Position numbers and translations under genes: made by a program
The notes under the pieces: model-generated
Told to the model about the DNA's origin: nothing
Seen by the model: the letters and a program-made list of their open reading frames with translations, nothing else
The model's database searches: none
In this document: positions 1-9,571 of the stretch, piece after piece
Layout of the letters: every line of letters starts with the position of its first letter
Numbering within the stretch: position 1 is the stretch's first letter
Assembly: GCA_004565275.1 (NCBI GenBank)
Contig: SDOX01000001.1
Span: 744,001-808,000, forward strand
Reading direction: 5' to 3'
Source: Nannochloropsis salina CCMP1776
Taxonomy: Eukaryota > Sar > Eustigmatophyceae > Eustigmatales > Monodopsidaceae
Length of the DNA stretch: 64,000 bases

Positions 1-25
1 GCGTCGTCTGGCCGACATTGTCACC

Positions 26-340
26 CTATGCTTGTGTCCCCAATCGTGTTTGAATGGATAGGTCAGAGTCAGTTATGACTGGAAATTCCTGCTTCTTTAG
101 GCGAGTCTTGAAGCTCTCCCGACCAGAAAAATCAAAAGAAAGCGAGCCCGGATGACGATGGAGAGGGAGGCCATGTGATGGAATAGGTCCCTTCGGTTGG
201 CGAGGGCTGATGACGGCCGAGACGGAGGCGATATGATGGAATACGACCTTTCCATTGAGCCATCGTGCCCACCACAATTCGTCGCGAGCATCGAAGGGAA
301 CCAGGCACTCGAACGCGACCATCGAATACGCCGGCAGCAT
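26..340 (-). CDS. possible small hypothetical protein
   Basis: An uninterrupted frame of 104 codons starts at the ATG at 340-338 and ends with TAG at 28-26. It is divergent to the zinc finger gene at 649. I recognise no family, signal peptide or membrane segment, and the frame lies at the window edge. It could be a real small gene, the first exon of a gene running off the window, or chance. The only arguments for it are the divergent spacing of about 300 bp and fairly normal residue composition in its first half. Confidence 0.2.
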   Translation of the reverse strand: MLPAYSMVAFECLVPFDARDELWWARWLNGKVVFHHIASVSAVISPRQPKGPIPSHGLPLHRHPGSLSFDFSGRESFKTRLKKQEFPVITDSDLSIQTRLGTQA

Positions 341-648
341 ATACACAGGTCAGCGTGAAGGGAGGATAGAGTCAATGTGTGATTGTTTTGGCTATATGGC
401 AGAACCTGGATGAACCTGAGGCTCGTCAGCCCTTGAACGTCACTGGAGACCTACGGGTAGAGAGTCAGACCCTTGTACCATTTCTGAATATAGCCGTTCC
501 GACCAGTTTTCATTCAATACCAACCTTTATTTCCTTCGTTTGATTATATCAACGTACTTTATACGCCATGAGCAGGATACTAGTTTTTTGCAGGATTGTC
601 GCTGCTAGGATCGGCTTTCTCTACACCTTTCTTCAAAGAAAGTTCACG

Positions 649-1857
649 ATGGGTAAGAAAAAGTCAGCCACCAAACGGGAGGAAGCGCCCGACATATGGT
701 GCTACTACTGCGATCGCGCCTTTGATGACGAGGCTACCCTTCTCCTCCATCAGAAGAACAAGCATTTCAAGTGTCAACTGTGTCCTCGCAAGCTTACTTC
801 GGCAAGTGGAATGGTAATTCATGTGACACAGGTACACAAAGAAACGCTAAAAAAAATACCCGGTGCGAAGGAAGGAAGGGATTCTGTGGATGTAGAAGTC
901 TTCGGGATGCAGGGTATTCCCATGGAATGCCTCATGGAACGCGCCGCCAAGAAACAGAGGACAGGAGGGGATTCAGGGGCCTCTCACGGAGATGCTAACG
1001 GTGGAGGAATGCCGGGCTTGCCGCCCGGCATGGGCCCAGGGATGGGTATGGGAGCAGGCTTTCCTCCCGGAATGGGAGGTCCTCCGGGACCCAATGGTAT
1101 GTACGGACAGATGCCCAATTTCCCACCGCAGCAAGGAGGAGTCTATGGCGGGTACGGCATGGGGGGTTTCCCGCCCAGGCCGATGTCAGGCCCGCCGGGC
1201 ATGTTCCCTCCAGCAGGCAGGATGATGATGCCCCACCAAGGGGGAATGCCTCCGGGCATGTATCCCTTTCCCCCGGGCCAGCAAGCCCCTCAGGGATTCC
1301 CGAGGGGCCCGCCGGGAATGCCGCCCCTCCCTGCCTTGGGATCGGCCCCCTTGGGGCCGGGCGGGTACGTTCCTGGGCAGTATCAGCAACAGCAACATAC
1401 AACGCAGGAGCCGCGTCACCCCCACCAAGCACCACAACCGTCCCAGCCTGGGCAATCCTCACCATCGCAACCTCATCATCAGCAACACCCGCAGCATTAT
1501 CAACCCCAGCAGCCGCAACCATACCAACAAGGCATGCCTCCCATGCCTCCCGGGCAAGTTCCTCCCCGTCCAGGAGTCTTTCCCCCGGGCCCACCCCCTG
1601 GTCTGCCCCCAGGCGCCCCCCCTCGGCCCCTCTTCCCTGTTGCTGGCTTCGCGCCCGCCCCTCCTGCGACCAGCTCCCCTACGGTCTCGGCTGCCCCCTC
1701 CGGGACACAACATCCAGCAACCGAAGCGACGGCAGCGGCCACCAAGGAGATGAAGTTGGTGTACGCAGAGGAGTCAGAGTCCATGGAAGAACGGCGGGCC
1801 AAGCTTCCCAAGTATTTCTACGATGAAAAGGTCGTTCTTGCGGGCAGTGGGTCTTAA
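649..1857 (+). CDS. BuGZ/ZNF207-like C2H2 zinc finger protein
   Basis: A single-exon protein of 402 residues. I chose the ATG at 649 over the in-frame ATG at 568 because the family begins with MGKKK/MGRKK followed directly by the first zinc finger. Two C2H2 fingers fill residues 20-70 (WCYYCDRAF, HFKCQLC, HVTQVHKE) and are followed by the conserved stretch ending in FGMQGIP. The middle, about residues 120-360, is a low-complexity region rich in Pro, Gly, Met and Gln. The last 35 residues contain EESESMEERRAKLPKY, which matches the GLEBS-type motif through which animal BuGZ binds the checkpoint protein BUB3. In animals this family loads BUB3 onto kinetochores and forms microtubule-associated condensates; the plant relative is SUF4. 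Here the fingers and C-terminal motif are seen in the sequence, while the mitotic role is inferred. Confidence 0.88.
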   Translation: MGKKKSATKREEAPDIWCYYCDRAFDDEATLLLHQKNKHFKCQLCPRKLTSASGMVIHVTQVHKETLKKIPGAKEGRDSVDVEVFGMQGIPMECLMERAAKKQRTGGDSGASHGDANGGGMPGLPPGMGPGMGMGAGFPPGMGGPPGPNGMYGQMPNFPPQQGGVYGGYGMGGFPPRPMSGPPGMFPPAGRMMMPHQGGMPPGMYPFPPGQQAPQGFPRGPPGMPPLPALGSAPLGPGGYVPGQYQQQQHTTQEPRHPHQAPQPSQPGQSSPSQPHHQQHPQHYQPQQPQPYQQGMPPMPPGQVPPRPGVFPPGPPPGLPPGAPPRPLFPVAGFAPAPPATSSPTVSAAPSGTQHPATEATAAATKEMKLVYAEESESMEERRAKLPKYFYDEKVVLAGSGS

Positions 1858-2346
1858 GAGCGACGACTTGAAGCGAGCGGAAAGGGTTGATGTCAGAGGG
1901 CTTGCGGGAGATTTGCGCAGGGGAAGAATGATTTTTTCCGCTCAATAGCAGCTGTTCTTTTCTAGAAAGTCGCAATTTTGTCTCAGGCTTTGCTTCACCT
2001 ATGAGACGCGTACACTGGCACTGGTGCTGTATGCAAATAAAAGGAGGAAACCATAAGGTCTGTTCCTTTTTAAACCATGATAAAGGGAGACGACGTTCTT
2101 CGCGCCTCCCACTCGTGAACTGAAGACAGAAAAATCGTTATGTGGACTTGAGCCAGGTTGTTGTGCGTTCCTCTTGTTGATTTGCGTCCTTCTAATGCCG
2201 GGAAATGCTCTGAGAGGTCTTCCTCGCCAACTTCCTGTCTATCGCTCGAAGCACAGCCCTTATTGCAATTCTCGAGAGGCGGTGCGAACGATTAACGGAC
2301 ACCAATATGCTCGGACACATTCAACAATCTACACAACAGTTCGTGG
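1858..2346. other. intergenic, tandem genes
   Basis: This is the 3' flank of the zinc finger gene and the 5' flank of the dynein gene. An AATAAA hexamer at 2036-2041 could serve the upstream transcript. I see no further gene. Confidence 0.5.
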
Positions 2347-4170
2347 ATGTCGGCGGGTGAAAATACTGGGGCAGCACAGCAGGAAACAGAGCTTATTTGG
2401 GGGCCCTTGCTTGCGGAAGCAGCTCGTTCGGAACGGTCGAACTTCACCCCTGGCACGATTCTTTTTCTAGGCGATGCAGCTGCAGGAAAAACTCGGTTGA
2501 TTGATCGCTTCATCACAAGCTACGATGCCTTGGATAGGCAGGCGGCAGCAACCGGAAGAAATTTTATTGCCGAGGAGGAGAAGGAGGACGAGGAAGGCCA
2601 GAAGGGGAACGGGGCTCTATCATCGCACGATCTCTCTCTGCTCTCTTACGCCTTTTTCCCTGCGATCGACCCCGTGGGATGCAAAGCAGGTGGACAATCA
2701 TGGGATAATGGCACATTAGGAAGGTCTTCGGAGTGTCCACCGGGTAGATGCCCGGCTGGGGCTTCAAAAGGGCTGGCGGAGGACGACCAAGACGCCGGCG
2801 TAGATGAGAACGAAATGGATGCAGGAGCCCGCGTAAACGTCTGGTCCTTGAGCGACCCTGCCCTCAAGGATCTGTTGCACGTTGCGCTGGATGATCCTGG
2901 AGGACGCCGCAGAGCTGCAAGCATAAGAAGCGAGGTTCCGACCGACCCGCGCCTTGACACCAGCAGCCTAAACAGCAAGAGCACCCCTGCTCAGACGTTA
3001 CAGCGGACAATTTGCATGATTGCGATAGATTTGACCCGGCCCTGGGCATGTGAATCGGCGCTGGAGCGATGGGTTGGTGTGTTGAGAAGTGTATTGGGAG
3101 AGAAGGCCCGTGCAGGGTGTCACAAGGGAGAGGAGGAGGGAGAGGAAGAGAGGGTACGGAAAGCACGCTTGGTGGCCTATCTGAGCAGATGCTACCAAGG
3201 CGAAGACATGGATAGACTTTGGTTGGAGCGTGGCGAATTGAAGGAGGAGGAGGGGGGGGGAGGCCTGGAGGAACCTAAAGTTGTGTTCCGGATCAACAGA
3301 ATGGAGTCGAGTGGAGGCCGTCCTCTGTCGTCCCCTCAACCCGCTCGCTCTACCTCGTTACCAGCGGGCGTGCTTGCAGAAAATCTGGGTGTGCCTTTGG
3401 TCGTTGTGGGCCTCAAAGCTGACCTTGCGCCCGTGCCGGACTCTTACGACGATGGGCTCCGCAGCCTCTTTTTCCAACAATACCTCCGCCGCGTCTGCCT
3501 CAAATATGGCGCCTCGCTCGTCTATACCTCGGCTAGCAACGGGGACAACTGCCTCCTCCTTCAGCGCTACCTTCTTCATCGCCTCTACCCTGAGCATTTC
3601 TCCTTCCTCCTCCCCGTCCAAGCTCCGAGGGCGCTCACCTTTGTCCCGTCCGGATGGGACACGCCCGAACTCGTGCAAAAGCTTCTCTCCCCGCAGGCCG
3701 TACCCTGGCCACCATCTTTAAAATTTTCTGAGATTTTTGTTCCGCCCAAAGGAGCGCGGACCTACCTGGACCGTGGAGATGGAGGGGCCGAGGTCTGCAG
3801 CGAGACTTGGGAACAGGAGAGCAGCGAAGGGCACGCAGAAATCACTCCTACGCAGGCCTGGCTCGAAAGACTATGGGAACAGCAGCAGCAGCAACGACAA
3901 AGTTGTCCTCAAAATCTCGGAGACGATGACTGCGGTAGGACAATGGCCGGAGAGGCTGACGGCAGCGCTGGAAATCATGACGCTGGAGGGCTAAGAGAGG
4001 GGCCGATGGGATCTACTGGGAAAGGCAGGAGCACTCGGTATGGGAACAGCAATCGAAGCATTGGAGAAGCCAGTCAACGATCGGAGCAAAACAATGCTGG
4101 TGGTGGGGCCGACAAGGCAGAGATCCGCAACTTTTTCGAGGGGCTTTTGGCCGGCGGAGGGAAGAAATGA
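2347..4170 (+). CDS. cytoplasmic dynein 1 light intermediate chain (DLIC)
   Basis: A single-exon protein of 607 residues. The N-terminus contains a P-loop GDAAAGKT at residues 42-49, in the place where the dynein light intermediate chain family has its Ras-like nucleotide-binding motif. Family signatures follow: VNVWSLSD, an IAIDLTRPWACESALERWV block, then VPLVVVGLKADL and the YTSASNGDNCLLLQRYLLHRLY block typical of the DLIC globular domain. Acidic and Gln-rich linkers make it longer than the roughly 490-520 residues of animal forms. The C-terminus contains NFFEGLL at residues 595-601, matching the amphipathic effector helix (NFFxxLL) by which human LIC1 contacts cargo adaptors. The protein should bind the dynein heavy chain through the G-like domain and adaptors through the tail. 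Dynein-1 rather than dynein-2 assignment rests mainly on that tail helix. Confidence 0.88.
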   Translation: MSAGENTGAAQQETELIWGPLLAEAARSERSNFTPGTILFLGDAAAGKTRLIDRFITSYDALDRQAAATGRNFIAEEEKEDEEGQKGNGALSSHDLSLLSYAFFPAIDPVGCKAGGQSWDNGTLGRSSECPPGRCPAGASKGLAEDDQDAGVDENEMDAGARVNVWSLSDPALKDLLHVALDDPGGRRRAASIRSEVPTDPRLDTSSLNSKSTPAQTLQRTICMIAIDLTRPWACESALERWVGVLRSVLGEKARAGCHKGEEEGEEERVRKARLVAYLSRCYQGEDMDRLWLERGELKEEEGGGGLEEPKVVFRINRMESSGGRPLSSPQPARSTSLPAGVLAENLGVPLVVVGLKADLAPVPDSYDDGLRSLFFQQYLRRVCLKYGASLVYTSASNGDNCLLLQRYLLHRLYPEHFSFLLPVQAPRALTFVPSGWDTPELVQKLLSPQAVPWPPSLKFSEIFVPPKGARTYLDRGDGGAEVCSETWEQESSEGHAEITPTQAWLERLWEQQQQQRQSCPQNLGDDDCGRTMAGEADGSAGNHDAGGLREGPMGSTGKGRSTRYGNSNRSIGEASQRSEQNNAGGGADKAEIRNFFEGLLAGGGKK

Positions 4171-4967
4171 GCATCTGCTTAGGAGTTCGTACAAGAAAGC
4201 GGACGTATTACCAAAAAACAAAAATAAGAAGGGGCGAGACCTCGGTATCTTGTCAAAACGCTCTTCATTTTCCACATTAAGTTCTTTGCCTCTTGCTGGT
4301 AAGAGTTGCTCTGCCTAAATTTTGGGTTCGCCGTGAGTTTATGCACGCGAACCAGACAAGAAAGAGAGGCGTCGGGTGCTACCCCATCCTCTCCGCACGA
4401 CTATCTTCCTCTGTAATCTAACGCTGTCTCAGAGGTAACCAGGACCGATCGCAACCGTCGCAACTACTTCAAGCTTGCGAGGGCAGCCTCCTCGGGTCTT
4501 CTAACTCGTCTTCTGCTCTGCTTTCCTCCTTTCTTCACCTAGTTTTCTTCTGCTTTTTCTCGATTTTTCTATTTATTTACGTGCTATGTATTTGCTTTTG
4601 TGTCGGAATTAAGGCCAAACAGCATTCACATAAGCATGAACCGTGCCTATGCGTCTTCCGATTTATATGTAACTCCTTCTCACATTGCGTCAATCCTCCT
4701 CTCAACACTCCATTTTGTCGGCAGAGCGGACGAGGTCGTCATGCTACCGCTCTGGTAGGCACTGGCTGCGCGACTTGCACAGCCAGAGCTTCTGCTCGAG
4801 AGGGCGATCACTGCTCGAGACCTCCAGTGCACTTCCTACGTACCCTGGCAATAGCGCCTAACGTGGCCACAAACCTCTGCATTTTGGCCCTATTTTAAGG
4901 CATTCAACTCAATGCTATCAACTCTGTTCCGTACCCACTTCATTACGCGCGTGTTCCACGTCGGCAA
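4171..4967. other. convergent intergenic region
   Basis: This lies between the 3' ends of the dynein gene (+) and the protease gene (-). It is AT-richer than its surroundings and pyrimidine-rich around 4510-4570. I see no exon with family similarity and no tRNA. Confidence 0.5.
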
Positions 4968-7900
4968 CTACAACGTCTTGGTCCCACCCCCCCGCTTCCG
5001 TCGCGTCGGCGAGTTGTGCGGCGATGCCAGGTGCAAGTACCCATGACCCGACTCGCCCATGCGCATTCCCTCGTCCACAGCGCCCGCCCTCCACCCTCCC
5101 ATACCTTCGACATGACTGCCGCAAGTGGGAGAGGATCTGCCCTCGAGAAAAGGTGACACGTGACCGTGCCTTTCCTGCCTGTCGGTCGGACGAGCTTTCT
5201 CCTGCCTCCGGCAGCCGACCTGCCACCCGCCCGTGGGGTCGCTCTCCCCTTCTGCGCTCCCAGACCACCACCAGCGCAGCAACTGCCCCGTCTCCTGCTC
5301 TATACTTCTTCTGTCGCCTCCTTTCCATGGGGAAAGCGAGGGGGACACTGCCCAGCCGCCAGGATAGCCTCGTCCGTCCCTTCCCCCTTCTCCTTCCCCG
5401 CTACGCTCCCTCCCCGCCGTTGCCGTCGGAGAGGAGTCTCCGCGAGGGACATGGCCTCTGGAGGTGGTAGCGTTGGGTGGGGCGATTTCCGGTGCCCCCT
5501 GCATCAGCGGACGTGACATGCACCCGGTAGCATGCGCTCCGTCCCTCCCTCCCTCCCCGTCCCCCACCCAAGACCAACGTGAGGAGGCAGAGGGGCGCCA
5601 CACGCGCGACAGGAAAGAGGATCGACAAGTCGACTTCTCTTCCGTCTCCACTTTTCCCGCTTCCGCCTTATCGCCTTCTTCGTCCACTTGGCCCTCCTCC
5701 TCCTCGCCTTCCTCCTTGTCCTGGACCCGGGCCTCGGCCCCATCCACGGCCTCTTCCCCGCTGCTCTGGAATATCTGGACGAGACAGACCAAGATCACCA
5801 TGTACAAGGCCAAAGTGACCAAGCGATAGAGCGTCGCAAAGGCAGGGCCGGTCCAAGACAGGGGCTGCTTCTCTTCCGCCGTGTAGGCAAAGCCGACGCG
5901 CATCGCCTCCCCGTCGAAGACAGTGTAGTAGGTCTTCAGGACGGTGGTGCCCAAAATGTAAACGTCATCATCCTTCCCCATAAGACTCGAGTGCACAGCC
6001 TGCAGGCCGATGGCACACCGGTAGCGAAAGTCTGAGTAGAACTGCAAGAGGTAGTCCTCGGGAGCGAGGCGAAGGGTCACGACTTCCCCGCCCTCCTTCC
6101 CTCCCTTCCTTCTGCCCTCTTTAAAGCCCTGTCTCCTCGAGAACGACACAGAAGGATCGGCGTGGAGTCGGATTTCGATGTCGGGAAACCCGGACATGGA
6201 CCTGTCGCAGTCGCAGACGGTAAGTTTACCCTTCTGCACTTTACAGTTCCTGTGTCCTTTTTGGGGGGAGGAAGAGGTGCAAGAGATGGTGTCATGATCA
6301 TGCGAATCACGGCGACCGCCAATCTTTTCTTGCGTAGATCCTTAGATACGCCATGCTATGCACCTAGTCTTCCACCGAACGCTGGAAAAGAAAGAGGGAA
6401 ACGAGGAGGACGGAGCGCGGAGAGAGAGAGAGAGAGGACGTACCTTGGGTGATGTATTCCAGCATGACGGGAAGCGTCTTGGCAGGCACACCCAAAAAAG
6501 AGGTGCCCGTATCGACTATGGCCAGGCACGACGCACCTCCCCCGCACAACACGAGGCTGCCGTTATCCGCACGTGCAGCTGTGTGAACCTGTGTCGGGTT
6601 ACCGAGACTCACATTCCGGCTGCTGGCTCCGGTCGTCATCATCCTCATAGGCTCCGCGACAATCGCCTCATTATCCATTTCCCCTTTCCGCCTCACACTC
6701 CCCAGACCAGCCTCCCTCGTCCCCTCGTATTTCCCCTTTGTCAGCTCTAATCCCGCCATTCCGACGGCCCAAAAGCCTTCCTCCACCAGGGGTACGTACT
6801 GGAATTCTTTTTCGCGTGCAAACGACATATCCACGCCCCCCAAGATCATTCGACTCCCATGCCGCCGGACGTTACGGGTCAGGTAGAAGGAAAAGATCTT
6901 ATGCTCGATTTGCTTCTGCTGGTACAAGAGGTCGATGAAGGTGGGGACGGCGTGTTCGCTGATACCTTGGAAGGCCAAGCCCAAGATCCCTTCCCCTTGC
7001 ATGCCTGAGAACAGGGTCCCGTGTTCGTTGTCCATGGCCAAGGTGGCCTCCCCGAAGGCCATCTGGGGCACCACCAGGCCGCCTGCCCGGATGCAATCAT
7101 TGGAGTAGAAGCCTTGGACAAAGCCAGAGCCGTACTTGATGCTCATGTTCTGGAAAGGTCGAAAGGGAGCGGTGGGAGACGGAACTGGAGTCAGAAGTGC
7201 TGAGGGACAAGAGCTTGGGCACTTGGACACAGGAGGCAAGGTCAGAAGCTATAGGAGAAAACAGACGGATCCCAAACGAAGAACGGAACATGGAAAAGAC
7301 GAAGCCTTGGATGCCTTCAAGACAATAAATGGAGGCACGGGAGACAGGCAAACGACCTAGAAGGGCGAGGCTCCGCACCCTGCCTGAAGGCCTGTTCAAC
7401 GAAACCATGAATAAAAACGAGGAAGGATAATAGAGACAGAAGCAAATTGGGAGCTTTCCATGGGCGCCTTACCCTGCCGTTGGGTTGGTAGGTGCTCGAG
7501 CGGTCGTGCACGTACAAGCCTTTCCCACTGGCCACATGAGAACCCGCTTTGCTTAAGACCCACAGATTGGCACTGCCCGTGTCAAAAACCACGGTGTATG
7601 GTCGTGGAGGACTCCCAATGTACACTCGCCCCACAAACTCCGCTTCTTGAATGTTTTCCAAAGGTACGTGACCGCGGGGCAGAACGGGCTCGAGGGTTGG
7701 GGAGAGGGCGGTGAGGGACCGGAGGCGAGAGGTGACGTTTGTCACGTCGATCTTCATACTCCTCCCAAGAAAAAGGAAAGCACTAGCTACCACAAAGCCG
7801 AATGTAACGCCGAGAAGTACCCCTGTGATCTCGTGGCGCCAAAAACGACGCAGGAATCGGGCCAATGTGAGAGGTCGACGACGCGGAGAAGGCCGCACGG

Positions 7901-8039
7901 AAAGTGCAGAGGGCGAAGAGGGGAAGAACGAAACGCAGGAAGAAGGAGATGAACAAGGGGTGATTGGTGGGTCGACAGGTGTGGTGTCCCTCGTTGAATA
8001 GGCAGAGAAGAGGGGCGAGGATATGACATCCCGAGCCAT
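4968..8039 (-). CDS. membrane-anchored pepsin-like aspartic protease
   Basis: Three exons: 8039-7473, 7149-6444 and 6238-4968 (847 residues). The splice phases agree (0, then 1) and the junctions restore family sequence. The first junction joins STYQPNGR to NMSIKYGSG, the usual pepsin flap region. Both catalytic motifs are present: FDTGSANLWV in exon 1 and VDTGTSFLGVP in exon 2. The YILGTTVL and YYTVFD block near the end of the A1 fold is in exon 3. A hydrophobic segment near residues 70-95 suggests a signal anchor. A second one (LYRLVTLALYMVILVCLVQIF) follows the protease domain, so the enzyme appears tethered at a membrane. After it comes a tail of about 250 low-complexity residues, acidic then Arg/Gly/Ser-rich; this tail is the least certain part because the DNA there is repetitive. 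It probably acts in the secretory or vacuolar system. The 6238 acceptor (AAAG) is weak but is the only nearby one that keeps frame. Confidence 0.85.
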
Positions 8040-8541
8040 GGCGCTAAGAGAATCACCTGCACCATTGAAGTGTGTGGATGAGAGTAAGCCGCAGGAACAT
8101 GATTGAATAACGTATCTCTAAGGACAAGGCAATCAGATGTGCATGTGAAATGTAGCAAGCAGTGGGTAGAAGAGTAAAGGAACGATATCTGGAATCCGCC
8201 CTGTACTGATGTCGTATGCGAAGGAAAAAGCTAATGCACCCCACGACTGACACACGTACCACCAAGACCGGAGCAAGGAGTACAAGCTACGATAGATTGT
8301 AGTGTATTAGGTAATGCACTTGTGTATTTGTGCCAGAAAACCTTCTTATAGTCTCATCAGGAGAGTGACTTGCGACCTCCCATGAGCTGTCTCTTTTTTG
8401 GCACTGTGTTCTTCAAGCAGGATCTGTCCTTGCAGACGACTCCTCCTTGTCCACCGTCCTCCGAAAAGTCTAGATTCGTATTCAATTGTGAGGAAGGAAA
8501 CGAGTTGAGTTTTGAGAATGTGCGAAAGGAAGCTTTGTGGG

Positions 8542-8936
8542 TTATGTGAAATACAGGACGTGGAGGTGCGCGAGAAATGCACCATCGTCGTTGTTGCCGA
8601 GGATACTTTTTCCAGCCTGCCCTCGTCGCCCTTCTGGAGCTCCCAGGCTAACCATTTCGTGCAAGCGGCGTGAGAAATGGCCATCTTCATTTTTGAAAAG
8701 GCTTTTCAATGCAATGTAGGGTGATCGGCAAGATGCGGAGGGGAAAAGGTCCACCTCAAAGGTTTCTCCTTGAAGTGCCGTGGAAATTCCGGCACGATAA
8801 ATGGATTGAACGCCCTGCAATCAAATTACATTGTTCAAAATGCCTAAATAGGCCACAACTGCATTTCCTTTACATTTAATGCCATGGAATCCCGTCTTTC
8901 GGCCGAAATCATGCTACTTTTGCGCTCAGTGGCCAT
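8542..8936 (-). CDS. candidate small two-exon gene, unknown
   Basis: Proposed exons are 8936-8874 (starts MATERKSS) and 8814-8542, separated by a 59-bp GTAAAG...TTGCAG intron that is in phase. The product is 111 residues with no recognised domain. The second exon reads naturally up to about residue 75 (ALKSLFKNEDGHFSRRL) and less so after that, so a further splice into the region 8346-8540 is possible. It lies 5' of the protease gene on the same strand. The intron is short compared with others here. I offer it as a candidate, not a certain gene. Confidence 0.33.
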
Positions 8937-9571
8937 GAAAGAATCGCAGGGGGGGCAGAGCGAGGCAGAAAGGGGGGCGATGGATCAGGAAGGGCGGAGT
9001 TGCATCTGGTAGGCCTTCTTCCGGCCTACCATTATCATGCTCACACTGGCTTTATCGCGCGTAGCCATAAAAATCATTGTCAGTTTTAATATAGACAGGA
9101 TTTGGCCAATTTCTAGGCTCTTTTTTTCACGATTGAGGTGCCTTAGGTGTATTTTCCTCGTGTTGATACGAGGTCCACGAGGCACGTCCTGGTCCTTACC
9201 AGGGCTCCTCCTAGGAGGCGATCACGGTGGTTTACATGGACGTACCGCCCAATGGCCCAGCATAACAGCAGTCAACCCTTTCACGCATACGAAACAGGAG
9301 AGTGGAGTATCAGAAGCGCAGCAGCGGCGGCGTTGTCTTTCCCTTGGGTCACTTCACTCCTTTTCCTACCTCCTTCCTCCTTATCCCGTTCGCCCTGCCC
9401 CCTCTCTTGCTCCGAAGTATTGCGCGCACGGCAGCATTCCTTCGGAACGAACGCAAAATTAGAAACACAGGACCCTGCCGCGCTCTATTCTCGACTGGGA
9501 AAACCGCAGGAGTTGCATTTTTGAGCACATCCGAACGAGAGGCATTTTAGCACGGTCCAGCCTCGACCACA
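8937..9571. other. divergent intergenic region
   Basis: This region lies between the candidate small gene (-) and the protein kinase (+). It holds a perfect short inverted repeat (9007-9031) and no other feature I can support. Confidence 0.4.
9007..9031. repeat. 9-bp perfect inverted repeat, 7-nt loop
   Basis: TGGTAGGCC at 9007-9015 is mirrored by GGCCTACCA at 9023-9031. The stem-loop is perfect and isolated in intergenic DNA. It could be a transcript-end hairpin or chance. Confidence 0.5.

Noticed and set aside
4918-5328. 136-codon - strand frame overlapping the protease tail
   Set aside because: It is an alternative frame of the repetitive tail exon. The spliced protease frame continues past it in phase.
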